Part shown: positions 1 to 11,592 of the stretch, in pieces
Numbering within the stretch: position 1 is the first letter of the stretch
Layout of the letters: each line of letters starts with the position of its first letter
DNA from: Pomphorhynchus laevis
Lineage: Eukaryota; Acanthocephala; Palaeacanthocephala; Echinorhynchida; Pomphorhynchidae
Direction: 5' to 3'
Assembly (NCBI GenBank): GCA_012934845.2
Contig: WNNJ02001092.1
Location: 21,477-85,476 of the forward strand
Length of the DNA stretch: 64,000 nt
Made by a program: the position numbers and the translations under genes
The notes under the pieces: model-generated
The model's database searches: none
Seen by the model: only the letters and a program-made list of their open reading frames with translations
Told to the model about the DNA's origin: nothing

Positions 1-467
1 GGGCTAACAAAATAACATATTTGCGGAACGTGTGGACATATTTAAAATATATGCATTATGATTCGTGTGCGAATGATCAATTATTTATAGAGTTATAGTA
101 GAGTTAAAGTATAATTTTGAAAATGTCATCATCCTTGATATAGCAATAAATGCGAACTTAGCTGAGATTTTGAAATTGCGGAAACAGGAAGAGAACTTTT
201 AGCGTGCCTTACCCAGATAAGTATACGGACATGTTCGGTTAACATACAAAGTAGAGTCGTTTACAATGTATTTAACTAAATCGGATAAATAATATTGGAG
301 CCAAATACGAAATTCTAAATTTGTGTATGGCTTGGTATAACAAGTCATGTACATTCTAGAAAATGGAACGCAGATTCACAGCGAACAGTTCAGCATTTCC
401 GAAACTGAGTCTTAATTATATATTTACAGGTAAAAATGAAATACAATGAGGAAATTGACTTTGTAAG

Positions 468-1252
468 TCAATTTCTGGATAAATTCGTTCACCAATTGAA
501 TAAAAATTATTAGAATTAAATACACATATATCATCAATGTATGAAAACATATAATTCATATATTTTTATTGTTTAGATTTAGTTTTTACACACTTATGAA
601 CAAATTCATATTCTATACAGCTTAAAAACAAGTCAGCTATAATTGGGCTACTATTACCTAACATTGAAACACCTTTTACTTGTCTAAATATAGATGTCCC
701 TACTTTTTAATAATTTTGATTTATCAAAATATTTAAGGATTCTATTAATTCAATTTTATCCATATATTTATATTTACTTGATGGTTTAATTTTTGTTAGA
801 TATGCGTTATAATTATTATAACATATATATGTATATCTTTTTCCGAATATAAGATTAATTAATTTTACTAACGCTTCTTTAATATCTACTAAATCTAGAT
901 TTGTATAAAGCGTACTAAAATCGTACGTATTTATATTCTGAAAATTTATTCCTTTTGTCTGTTCTAAAAATTCTTCTGTAGAATTAATACTGAAATAGTG
1001 TTTTATACCAGTATTAATTTCAATTACCTTGCAATATTTTTTAAAATGTGCTTTAATTACTTTAAGTATTTTATTCATATAAACATAGTGGTTTTAATGT
1101 ACATTTAAACGCACGACATATGAACCTAGGTTTTATTGGATTTTTATGTAATTTGGGATTCTAATATAATATAGGTATAGATTTATTATCTGATTCAACC
1201 TTTATACCCTTTTTTCCATTATAGAACAGTGATTTGTAATAATTGTTTGATA
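468..1252 (-). mobile_element. Naiad-type Penelope-like element fragment (RT core)
   Basis: Reading the minus strand gives PLE reverse-transcriptase blocks in order: a piece of the PKLHK region, an [13 protein letters not shown] block (RT motif with DFSTLYT), and the stretch ending ILINQNY. The same blocks occur at 26.2-30.4 kb and 13.7-15.1 kb in this window, so it is a dispersed family. The piece is broken in several places and lacks the N-terminal GIY-YIG part. It is an old decayed copy, overlapping in content with the second piece at 1988-2536, so the two are separate insertions or a duplicated one. Confidence 0.85.
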
Positions 1253-1329
1253 CTAAAATAGTTTTAATACTGAAATAGTTTTTAATTTATTATGTTTGTA
1301 CATAAATAATATTAAAAAACGATAAATAC

Positions 1330-1985
1330 AGGAGAACGTTTGTCTTCTTCGTAGAGAAATGTCATTCCTTCAGAGGGCTGGCTGCTACCACCAACCTACC
1401 ATGTTCCTTCCCTTTTGAGCCGTCGACATAATGCTGATAGCATTTCCACGTTGGATGGCGATGCTTACGTTTGGGAGAAGATATGAAGTAGCACGTGAAT
1501 CCCCGGTAACGTGCTATAATCTTTTTCCTACCTCCTTAACCAGAGCTAAAGCGGAAGAGCCCGGTGATCCATAAGTCTCTACTCCAAAAGAGCAAAATAT
1601 GTGGGACATGGTCAAGTCGGCATATTTCAGCCGTTTGCTTTCTTCGGCATATGAAGCTGCTTCGCCCGCTCCTCTAACTGCATTCCTAACATTGCTGGCT
1701 GCGAGGGTGTCCACGCAGGTGGCGCCCTCATCAAACATTTCCTTTCGCGCCAAGGGAAAATGGTGACTCGTCAGGACGTCGACCGTCCGATCTGCATACA
1801 TTGGATGAGTTTAGAATGTTTGGGGCGTTGACGGTGTTGAGGACTCTGCTTATCACTGAATTTATTTCCGCGTGTTAGGGGAATCTGCCTCTCAAAATTC
1901 TGCATGCTAATCCGGGTTGTCCTAACTCGTCAACAGACGCTCCACCATGACATATGTATGGAGTACATGTAGGAAGGCCTAATCT
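1330..1985 (-). pseudogene. Retroelement C-terminal domain fragment (restriction-like endonuclease type)
   Basis: On the minus strand the peptide blocks GGASVDELGQPGLACR, then AEINSVISRVLNT, then ATCVDTLAASN, then KYADLTMSHIFCSFGVETYG and LALVKEVGKRL follow in the order seen in a widespread invertebrate retroelement C-terminal region (CGG.VD..G.HGLSC, DATCVDT, Y.F.P.AVET.G). That region is usually found downstream of reverse transcriptases and resembles a PD-(D/E)XK-like nuclease core. The longest open piece is 1514-1801 (95 codons). The reading frame changes between blocks, so it is a fossil. It separates two Naiad fragments. Base composition is clearly more GC-rich than the flanks. Assignment to a nuclease is from memory of the family; no search was run. 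Confidence 0.6.
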
Positions 1986-1987
1986 TA

Positions 1988-2536
1988 ATAAATAGTGTTT
2001 TATACCAGTATTAATTTCGATTATCCTACAATATTTTTAGAAGTATGCTTGAATTACTTTAAGTATTTGATTCATATAAACCGATAGTTGTTTTAATGTA
2101 CATTTACACGCACTACATATGAAACTAGGTTTTATTGGATTTTTATGTAATTTTGGATTCCAATATAATATAGGTATAGTTTTATTATCTGATTTAATTT
2201 TTATACCCTTTTTATTCATTATAGAACAGTGACTTGTAATAATTGTTTCTAAACTTAACTCACTACGTTTATCTGTTGGATTTACATTTAAATCATTAGA
2301 ATTAAACTCTTTCATTAGTATATCATAATAAAGCTTTTTGCATATGAAGACAAAGTTATTGCTAGCTTTATCAATAGTTGTTATTATATAGCTATTCTTT
2401 AATTTAGTAAGTTCGGTATACATATCTTTATTAATTTTAACTTTCCTTTTATAATTGTTTGTTATTTTCATTTTATTTTTAATTTTATCTAATATATAAG
2501 TTTTCCAAATGTTTATCTTAGATGTATTTAAGCTTT
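1988..2536 (-). mobile_element. Naiad-type PLE fragment (RT5/PKLHK region)
   Basis: The minus strand encodes a 144-codon open piece (2037-2471) with [17 protein letters not shown], an equivalent of the PLE DKG motif, and [14 protein letters not shown], the PLE PKLHK motif. It matches the corresponding segment of the copy at 29.9-30.4 kb nearly base for base. It breaks off where the spacer to the GIY-YIG domain should continue. Confidence 0.85.
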
Positions 2537-2539
2537 ATG

Positions 2540-4780
2540 ACAACTGAAAGAGCTCTATTAAAGTGTTTTTTTTGCATTAAAGCCATGTCATTTATTTGAA
2601 ATTATTCAGATCATTTTTTCTGAAAGTGGATATTTTGTAATATTTGACAATATTACAAAATCCTTTTACAAAATTCTATAATATTTTAAAGCATAAAATT
2701 TACATTTTATTTAATTCAGTTACATTTAGCCGAGGTTTTGCCCTATAAATTTTAAAGCGGAAATACAATTCATTATTTTTTAATGAATTATTTAAAAATA
2801 TATATTAATGAAATATTTAATCAGTATTTTATTATTTGCAAGTAATATATTTTTATTAAAAACAATTCTGAGCATTATAAGGAAAATATATTTCATGGAA
2901 ATATATGTAGTAAGCTTCAATTTACCAATAGAAAGTGCGTATATAAAAGTATTTTACTTGAAAATATCGAGTAAAATGTTTCGATAAATAAAATAAATGA
3001 ACTGATTATGATAAATTTGATTATGAGCTGATTATGACAAACTAAAAAGTTGGCGCTAAATCCCAATAAAAAATTTCGACTTGTATTTTATCATACTTTA
3101 GCATGCTGCCTATATTATTTCTGATTTGTTTTGGCCATCTAGGTTAGTTTGCCACACGATTATTATTTTAAATTAAAATAAGTAAGTGATGATAACCTGC
3201 ACATTAAAAATATGAAATAAAAAAACATGAAATATGCACATCAATATATATAAAGTTTAACTTAATATGCATTTCAATCAGTGTTACATTGAAATTTTGA
3301 TGATTATTTCTATAATGCACATTGCTTTCATTTTATCTATAATCCAACAGCAGCCATCAAGTAAAAACAGCTTTATAAAATATCTAATTGATGAGAATAT
3401 TTATTTTGAACTTCAACAACGAGGTTATCAATATTTTCATTCATACAATTTAAATTTTTGATGACATTACTTTGCTTTAATCCAATCTATAAGTTAACAG
3501 CAGTACGCTACATTTCAGTATTGGTCGACCTCATCAGATACTTATCCAATACCTACGTTTCACGCTTCAATCATTTTAATGTTGACTAACCACCATTCGA
3601 CTCGTCTGCCTTATTGAAATTCAGAGTAAGAAATCATTTCTAATTTCAAATTAAGTCAGCGTTAGCAGGGGAAGGTTTTACCTCCAATTTGGATATCTAC
3701 CTATTTTTGGGTTAATTGCAAAAATAGTCATTAGTCATCTATATTTTGTTTCGTAATTTTAAGTTTATATACCTCTACAGTCATTGTTACCATACAATAA
3801 TTATTTTAAATTAAAATAAATAAATGTTTTAATAAAATATATAATAATAAAAAAGTTCAGATAAAAAAGGTTTTGAAATGCCATATCATTAGTGATAAAC
3901 ATCATACAGATAAATATGCTAGCCCAGCAAACACTAACTCGACGCATTACGATTAAGCCATTCAGGATCTACTACGCGCCTGATGGCCCAATCGTGGTGC
4001 ACAATAACAGGAAGTTGTAATAAAAGGAGTTTGAGAAATTTTGGTCTTTGTTCCAGGAAATGTGATATTGGAAAAAAGAAAGTCTTGAGATAACACAGGT
4101 GCATCATATTTAAATTTACAAATTGTATAATTTTACATTCATATTGACATCACAGCTAGGTATTTACAAATATATTGGTATTTTAAAACTCTTATGAGTT
4201 TTAATATTTTAAAATATATTGGTATTTTAAAACTCTTATGGGTTTGCACAATTGGTATTTTAAAACTCTTATGAGTTTTAAAATACCGCTGAGTTCATAT
4301 GATGTAATTTTGTAATTTTGTAATTCAGCTGATTACAAAATTCTTTGTAATCAGCTGAAAACATTCCGCCATATTATGAAAATATGGCGGAATGGAATTT
4401 AAAATCAAATTTATGGAAATTTAAAAAATAGGAAGAACATATTTTATTAACATTACAGCGAGATATCTAATTCATGCTAATGACGTTTTTATTTGGTCAT
4501 TTCTTCTGTAATAAAATCTTATAATTTTCAATTTCGATAAATTCCATTAACTTATTATAACCTTATAAACTCGGTCCTGTAATAAAAATGGTTAATCGAT
4601 GTATACATCCAAGTTAATAAATGTTTTCCTTTATAAGATCACTATTTTTAAGGGTTAGTAGTTTATTAATTAATTTTTAATTAATTTTCAAATATAAATG
4701 CATTCATTATCAGATCTGAAAATGCAGACCAAGACAGAAATAAAATTTAGTCAAAATTATTTTATATTAATAAATCAATA
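2540..4780. other. AT-rich intergenic DNA with small hairpins
   Basis: No convincing coding region. The 64-codon open frame at 3267-3461 has no recognisable features. At 4190-4395 there is a cluster of local repeats: a roughly 40-bp unit containing TATTGGTATTTTAAAACTC repeated three times, a perfect palindrome built on CAGCTGATTACAAA (4327-4358), and a hairpin with arms ATTCCGCCATATT (about 4364-4395). Such short perfect hairpins suggest a MITE remnant or replication-slippage products. Confidence 0.5.
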
Positions 4781-4803
4781 TGATTTAAACATTTAAAATT
4801 AAA

Positions 4804-5119
4804 ATGAAAAAATCTAGGTTTCTAAGTGTCACTTATCTTCTAATGTTACCATTAAGTTATATTTTAGAAAGTTTTAAAGCAAAAAGATGCTACAGATACT
4901 CAGTATCGCGTGGGAGAAAATATGACTGCACAGAGCTGATAAAATCGTTAGTTAACGAAGGTGTTGATGATTGTAAATGGGTTTGCACAATTACACCGAA
5001 ATGTCGCGCTTTCCACTATGATTTATCAATGAGACTGTGCGATTTGTTTAAGCATTGCAATGCTGATAAATTCCACAAAAATTCAAATGTCAATACATAT
5101 AAAAAGACTTCTTGTGCAA
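4804..5119 (+). CDS. First exon of a secreted PAN/apple-like protein
   Basis: The open frame starts at an ATG followed by a hydrophobic N-terminus (about residues 1-26, rich in L, Y, I) that looks like a signal peptide. Residues 29-105 carry a PAN/apple-like cysteine layout: RCYRY, then CKWVCTITPKCRAFHYD, then LCDLFKHC, then YKKTSC. PAN modules bind protein or carbohydrate ligands outside the cell. After the last cysteine the frame runs into AT-only sequence encoding I, Y and N runs, so I end the exon at a GTAATT donor at 5120, which leaves phase 1, as is usual for shuffled extracellular modules. No acceptor could be assigned downstream with confidence; the PAN exon at 11389-11592 could belong to the same gene, but two minus-strand genes lie between. 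Confidence 0.55.
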
Positions 5120-6980
5120 GTAATTATAATTTTGATAAATATAATAAATATGATAAATCAAAATCAACAGAGTATATTTGCATAATATATATTTTCAATA
5201 TTATATATAATATTATAATAATTTTATATTATAATATTATAATATATAATATTATAATATATTATATTATTAATATATAATATCTAATATATATGTTCAA
5301 GTTTAAATATTTTAAATCAAAATTAAAATGCAAGTAAAGTTTATCATCACTACTGAAACACCAAAAGGCTATCAGAAATGCTTGAAAACATTTATACCTT
5401 GACTATGGATTTTATTCCTCTTGAAATTTACTATAGACGAAATACTAGATAGTTTACCGTGGAGTCAGAGTATAAGATGCTTTAGAGTATAGTTTAGTAT
5501 CGAATCAAAATGATAATTAATTATTACTATATCAATCTAAACTATATTTAATTACCAGTGATTTCAAAAAATTTCCAAATTAGACAATAAAATTGTACTT
5601 CTTATGAATATGTATATAATAAAATACGATATGATTTTATAAATAAATTTGAAAAACTGGGAGAATTACATTTGAGTGGCAATGAATTCACTCAATCTTT
5701 CCTATTCGTGAAAGATCAAACAAAATATATTTTATACCTTCAGCAAAAGTTTGCTTTATAGAGATTTTTGAACAAACCGATTATATTTTATTTTTGTCGT
5801 GTAGGATGCCTAATTAAGCTCATTAATTTATTAATTTAAATTAACAAATTAATTTATTGATTTACTAATTTTGTTTAAATTAATAAACAAATATATACAG
5901 CACATATTTTATTATTTAAACGAGTCTTTATGATTATGATGATACTTTATTATAAAAACCGAAATTTTATTCAGAAGCCAAAGCTATAAGTCAAAGGTTA
6001 AAAACGTAAATATTTTATTTTTTTTAAACATTTTTGTGATAATTTAGTCGATATATTACTCTATATTAAAATAACGATAATAGGAATCTGGTATGAATTA
6101 ATACGTTATAATGTTTTAATTTTTGTTTATCCACTAAAGACTCTAACGAAATCCGAAAATGCATAGTAATTGCGATTTTATTTGGAAATAGGTTATTTCC
6201 TCTGTAAATACATCAAAACTTGATAATTTTCAATTTAAAAAAATGATACTAAAATGTGATTAACGTAATAAAATTTAGTTAATTATAATTGTAGTTTTTA
6301 AATTCAAATACATAACTTAAAATAGATAACAGTAATATATGTAAAATAACTAAATATAAATATGTAATAACATTTATTAATATATAACTTATTTAAGTAA
6401 TTATTAAGCATAAAGAAATTACGAAATAGTTATTTATTTTTTATAATGTTTATTTCAGAATATTATTAAAAATAGTCAATAATTGAATTAAATTATAAAT
6501 TCAAATCAAAATTTATGCCATTTAGATAAAATACAAAAAATAGCAATGCATTATTTAATAAAACATTGCATTATATATAATATATAATAATAATTTGAAA
6601 AAATATTGCTTCACTAAACGTTGCTATACACATCTAGTAGTTACACAAATCAAATGAATAATTCTAAATATTAATAATGTAATATTTGCTTAATATAAAA
6701 TAAATTATAAAATTATTTGGAAAATTAATATTATTTTGCAAATATAAAATCGATTTAACAAATATGCAAATATAATAGATTACATCTATTTTATATCTTA
6801 ATAATATTTTATTTTATATTTAGCAGAAACAGCCTATTTACTTTTAATACAGTAAATATTTAACTCAAAATTGCTTTGAAGAAATAATCCCGAGAACACA
6901 ATTATAAAGTTATTTCTCTACAATGATATTGTTCTAACAAATATGGTTCTTAAAAGATAGCTATATGTGAGAGTTTATCT
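5120..6980. other. AT-only intergenic or intronic stretch
   Basis: About 1.9 kb of very AT-rich sequence with TA and AAT runs (for example 5205-5290). I see no exon, element or RNA gene in it. It lies between the PAN exon on the plus strand and the 3' end of the LIM gene on the minus strand, so it holds the 3' region of the latter. Confidence 0.5.
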
Positions 6981-6981
6981 A

Positions 6982-7323
6982 TTATTCCTCATCTCCTTGA
7001 TTGTCTTCCATCATTGCAGCTCCTGACGGAACGGCATCATGAGGCTTATTGGTCATTGTACTTTCTACATTTCCGAGATGTTCACCAATATCCATACCAA
7101 GTACCCCGGCACCAACTCCAAATCCATATCCTTTCGGTCCGTACTTTCTCATGTAGCAGTGCTTGCAAAATATGTTATTTTCAAAAACGGCCAGTGTAGT
7201 AGATTCGAGCATTCGCTTGCAAAGTCCACATTTGTAGCATGTGGCATGCCATTTTCTTCCTCCAACTGATCGCTCCTCGGCAAAGTAGACTGGTTTATCA
7301 CAACGTGGGCAAAGTTCGGCCAT
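6982..7323 (-). CDS. CSRP-like: Single-LIM-domain protein of the CRP/muscle LIM (Mlp60A, CSRP) family
   Basis: A complete 113-residue product. One LIM domain covers residues 5-56 with zinc ligands C5, C8, H26, C29 and C32, C35, C53, C56. It is followed by the glycine-rich signature KYGPKGYGFGVGAG (residues 60-73), which defines the cysteine-rich protein family. Length and single-LIM layout match insect Mlp60A, a muscle protein at Z-discs that bridges alpha-actinin and other cytoskeletal partners; vertebrate CSRPs have two LIMs. The C-terminus is acidic (DNQGDEE). The coding part is one exon. TTTACAG lies just 3 bases before the ATG, so a 5' UTR intron probably ends at 7327 and the promoter lies further upstream. 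Open frames on the opposite strand here are shadows. Confidence 0.93.
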   Translation of the reverse strand: MAELCPRCDKPVYFAEERSVGGRKWHATCYKCGLCKRMLESTTLAVFENNIFCKHCYMRKYGPKGYGFGVGAGVLGMDIGEHLGNVESTMTNKPHDAVPSGAAMMEDNQGDEE

Positions 7324-8076
7324 ATTCTGTAAAGTTCAAGAAATTGAATGTTTTGTAAATTGCTTAGGAGTTTGTTGTTAGACAGAATAGAACATGGAAT
7401 TTGTACGCTTTTATTCGAGAGATTATGGTAACCTTTTACCTGTTTTTAGCTAATTGCTTTGCGCATAATGGCACTCAATAGGTGTGCATGAAAGAGACAG
7501 CTACTAATTTGATATAATGTTACTGATTACGACTCTTAGAAAATACAAAACAAATTTGTTGTCAGCATACAAATTACTAGGATGAGAGGGAAATTACCTA
7601 TGCATATATCTGGTAATGAATTCTTAGTCTGTTCTGCTAACTGTAACAACATTTACTGGAACAGTTTAGAAGCATACAAAGCCAAATATCCGTTTGTATA
7701 CAAAACGGGTCGAATTACAAATATATTCGAATGATCTCTCTGATAGCTTTACACGTATGCTCGACACATGCTCATTAATACATAGGTTGAAGTTTTTGGA
7801 CCAAAAATATGTTTACTACTAATGATGAAGAAAAATCACTATTATTTTATAATAACTAATAACTTTGTAAGTTATTTTCGACACGAATGTGCATCATCTG
7901 TTTAACAAGGTATCAGCACAAAATATTTGGAGGCATCTGTTTTATTTTGGATTACATCCAAAATAAAACTATTTATATATCATTTATTCGGTTGGTAAGA
8001 TTGCTTGATCTTTATCCAGTGCAACATCGGTAGCAGGGTTCATTAGCCTGCAAGGAATTTCGCACTTCACCTGGGA
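7324..8076. other. Upstream region of the LIM gene and 3' region of the next gene
   Basis: About 750 bases without a supported coding exon. It should hold the noncoding first exon and promoter of the LIM gene (minus strand) because an acceptor-like TTTACAG abuts its start codon, and the 3' UTR of the minus-strand gene ending at 8077. An inverted repeat (TTTTATTTTGGAT / ATCCAAAATAAAA, about 7939-7968) is the only clear structure. Confidence 0.4.
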
Positions 8077-8334
8077 TCAACGTTTGGAATCTGATTCGAC
8101 TGCACCATAACTTTTGTCAAAAACAACTTGGGATCTTTAAATAAATTGCAAATTATAAACAAAGATTAGCCTGCAAGTGATACCGGTTGCCTTTACTACA
8201 AACACGACTCTCGTCTTTTTGCTCAGTCGCCTCTAAGCAGGCTACATTTTTGTGATGTGGAATATGTACTTGCGTTCTGTTGCCGAGGGTAGTGAAACCA
8301 TTGTTATGCTGTTCTCTTGCATTTACCAAATCTC
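8077..8334 (-). CDS. Last two exons of an unrecognised host gene
   Basis: Inferred exons 8184-8334 (151 nt) and 8077-8134 (58 nt including the TGA stop) on the minus strand are separated by a 49-nt intron (8135-8183) with a GT start and a TTTAAAG end. Phases agree: the first exon ends in phase 2 and the second begins with the completing base. The peptide includes GFTTLGNRTQVHIPHHKN, then ACLEATEQKDESRVC, and ends DKSYGAVESDSKR. It is hydrophilic and could be the cytoplasmic tail of a membrane protein, but I do not recognise it. The intron size matches the 44-60 nt introns of the RGS gene in this window, which supports the model. The preceding acceptor is at 8335; upstream exons were not found. 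Confidence 0.45.
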
Positions 8335-8479
8335 CTTTAAATAACGAAATTTGTATTTCTATTTCTAATATCCGTTGAATACTTAAAATAACACTACAAT
8401 TTAAATAACACTTCAGATAACACTACAATCTTACTGATAGATAAATTTATTAATTTTTAAGAGTCTCCTGTAAACAGGT

Positions 8480-9130
8480 CGCTTATAAGTCCAATGAAAT
8501 AAAAAAGTTAAAAAATGATGTGACTGAATTCCACAGCACGTAGCCAACGTTGGAACAATAAAAAAATTCGGATCACATTGCTAGCTTAGCTGCAAGGCCT
8601 GGTTTCTCAGTAAAACGGTGCAAAACATGAATTTAAAGGTAGTGAGGTTAGTCTGACAACGAAGTTTATTTGGAAATAAAAGGCATAGAAATGAGACAGG
8701 AACGCAGGCCAAAATTCGAATGATGACGAAGAATGTGTAGCAGGAACTGATTATTTGAGCGAAGTGATCTGGAGGACGAATATATAGCACAGTGCAACTC
8801 TAGGTGAAGATACAAAGGGAGATGATAATGTACAGGAAAAGAGAGAAAGGCAGAGTAATATACAACTATATTTTGCACATTGAGCAAACGGGGGTTGATA
8901 GGTTCATTGGAGATGAGATCAAATCGCCGGCGTCGAAGAAGTATGCGGGCTGAAGTGCGAAGAAAGCAAATTATAGCATACATATATGTGATCAAATACA
9001 ACCACATTGACGGATGTGCAATTTTACGAAAATCATTAAGTTCCCCAGGACCGTTCTTAATAAAGACTGTACTGAAGTTGTGTACATTGGTACAAGTTGG
9101 AAAATGACAAGCTCATATCCATAGGAGAAG
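8480..9130 (-). pseudogene. Decayed LINE 3' fragment (CR1/Jockey-like)
   Basis: Minus-strand translation gives overlapping broken frames, with FLLHILRHHSNFGLRSC followed some distance later by LWNSVTSFF. The latter resembles the LWNSLPDHLRS end of the LINE at 58.2-62.4 kb and the general C-terminal LWNSLP signature of CR1/Jockey reverse transcriptases. The plus strand is purine-rich in the same way as that LINE. Frames are interrupted many times. No RT catalytic motif is left. Confidence 0.45.
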
Positions 9131-11388
9131 CAGAAATTAGTAGAAAAATGTAGGTGTGAGGTCATCACTGATATGCTCTGATCTGATTGGCAGTAAATAG
9201 TATTATTTAGGATTTCAGATAATCACATCAACTAAGTCAATCGATCACTCTTTAAAGCTATATATTAAATAATTTTTAAAAATTAACATTTCATTTATAA
9301 AAATAATTTTTATTCTAAGTTTTTTAATTTTTAAAATTGACATTTTATCACAGATCGAAAAGCGTTGAAGGTCAGCGAAGTTTCAACAAAATGTACATAC
9401 AGAATATATCCACGCAGAAGCATGCAGCCCTCCAAAATATCGAGACAGTAACTATAATTCACTGAGCTACGTTTTATATTTTTATTTACCTGCATCTCAT
9501 TTACGAAACGGTGTAATTCTCGGGCAGTTCGGTGTTTAGACCATTGAGGTCTTTAGGAGATAATTATTGTTTGGAGGTTACTCTTAAAACAGTGAAGATT
9601 TTCTTGAAGCAAGCATCGGTGAGTCACAACAAATTGGATAAATCTAAGCTAATTTAATAAACATAGATTGGTTGTTATACTCTGCCCATCAAATTTAGAA
9701 AACAATCCGTAATGACATTTATTTTATATTTTATGAATGTTTCACAATTTTTCGATTGATTATATAAGGAACGTTTTTAAAATCAACTAAAATTGAATAT
9801 CACGACTCGATTCTATATTATGGATTTGATTTCTCACAATCCAAATTTATCGTTTAATTGTATCAAGCGTCGATTCGTTACAACGAAGCTCACATTGTCA
9901 CCAAGGAGAAACATTCCTAGACTATCATCATAAGCAAAAAACATTATAAGCTTAGGTAAACCTTTATGCCATGACGAATATTTGACTGTTATATTACAGG
10001 CAGCTATTCAGATTTTATCAAAACGTTTTATTTTGTTTGAACTTTATAGATATTTTATGAATTGGACTTTCTATCGGATCTCTCTGAATGGAAAGTTTTG
10101 TTTTAAATTTATTTTATTATAATTTTGAAATTCTTTAATCTGAGTAGGTTTAAGAGCTCATATTGTGTAAGTTGCTTGGATATGTATGGAGTTATTTAAT
10201 TTAGTGATGTATTGATCATTATAATTACATCATAATTTGTAAGTTCTCATGTTTTATTTTTTAATGTTAAAAATATAATGATTAATAACTAAGAAACAAG
10301 CTGAAAATACTGGAATTATTAATTTTGCTAGTTGAAAGGTAATATGGTAAAACCTACTATTTTTGATTGCAGTAAATTCATAGTTTCGTGGAAATAAAAA
10401 TGTTTAATAAAAAGTGATATTTAAAAATGATATTTAAAATATTATATTGTGATTTTAGCTTACAAAGAGAACATGTTAAATGTTCTCTTTTTCAAATTAT
10501 CGATTTTTGACTGTTTCGAAATTTATTATTTGTAAATTCTAGAATTATATTCACTAATCGTGCATAGCCACCTTTTAATTCAAATTTTCTTCAGATACGC
10601 ATTTTATTCCAAAGATATACCTCAAAAAGTATAAGAATATAAAAATATATAATAAAAATATAAAAATATATAATAAAATATCAAAGGTATAAGAAAGAAT
10701 ACATTTAAAATTGATTTTGTTTTGTATACGGTTTGTGTTCTTGTTTTGCTTGACCGCAAATTCTTGCTGTTTCGTAATGTTTCGTTCACGAAACTTGTGT
10801 GTTTGCCCAATATATTCTGAATTGTTTTGAATTATATGATATTTGTATCCTTAAAGATTTGTTTGTACGGTAGTGGTGATATGCTAACCTTCAAATGTCC
10901 TTTACATATATATGACAAAATAGCATTGTACATAATTTGTGAAATTTGAACGTAATTTCATCATGTAGATATCAAATTTCCCGGTCGTGAACTCTGTTTT
11001 AGACTCAACAGCATTTGATTATCTGAGTCCATGACAGATAACGACGTGTTATCTAAATCCAAGATCCATTATCAAAGTCCACGACGTGTTACGTGGAAAC
11101 ACGTAAAGTAAGCTAATATTGATTGTCGCATTTCAGTTACTCGTGGTTTAGAAAGGTTTTGACGAATCGTTTTTACCTAGATATTTAAATAAAAATTCTA
11201 TAGGACTAGCGGATATGTACTTTAGTCAAGATTAAATTTTAAGCTGGCTAGTGTTAGCTCTTTCATTTCAAAAATTCGGAATTAACTTTTAATTATTTTT
11301 AATTGTTGGCAAGCATAATGCGATGAATTAAATAGCGAGTGTCTAAAACCGAATTTCCGTACTTGGTGAATTATAGTTTCTGTATTAG
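9131..11388. other. Intergenic or intronic DNA, no supported gene
   Basis: A possible minus-strand exon around 9380-9450 (peptide ILEGCMLLRGYILY, before a GT) and a local direct repeat at about 11040-11105 built on ACGACGTGTTA were seen, but neither can be supported as a gene. The rest is AT-rich. Confidence 0.35.
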
Positions 11389-11592
11389 CAATGACATTTA
11401 TCGGTCAGATTGTCAGTTACGAATGGTGCAAGAAAGAATGTGACAGTGTACGAAGATGTGTGGCATTTTCGTTTCACGGAACAAGAGCAATTCATGGGCA
11501 TTGTGCTCTTGCTTCGATGTTTTCGCACTTTCAAGATACATCTTTTTACGATACCTATGTTAAACGACGCTGTCTTGTTGATGAAAATATAC
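11389..11592 (+). CDS. Internal PAN/apple-module exon of a secreted or surface protein
   Basis: A 204-nt exon between a pyrimidine-rich acceptor (TTTCTGTATTAG, ending 11388) and a strong GTAAGT donor (11593). It is symmetrical (phase 1 in, phase 1 out), as expected for a shuffled extracellular module. The peptide has the PAN pattern: GQIVSYEWCKKECDSVRRC, AFSF, GHCAL, a Y-K-C end (YVKRRC). In PAN domains these cysteines form the central helix-to-sheet disulfides. The in-frame ATG at 11391 is probably an internal methionine rather than the start. It may belong with the exon at 4804-5119, which ends in the compatible phase. Confidence 0.6.

Noticed and set aside
3267-3461. 64-codon plus-strand frame
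   Set aside because: No signal, domain, splice context or composition change; expected by chance.
7014-7269. Two plus-strand open frames of 61 and 76 codons
   Set aside because: They are antisense to the LIM coding exon and have no features of their own.
9380-9450. Possible minus-strand exon (ILEGCMLLRGYILY)
   Set aside because: Splice signals are weak and no link in phase to the exon at 8184-8334 could be made.
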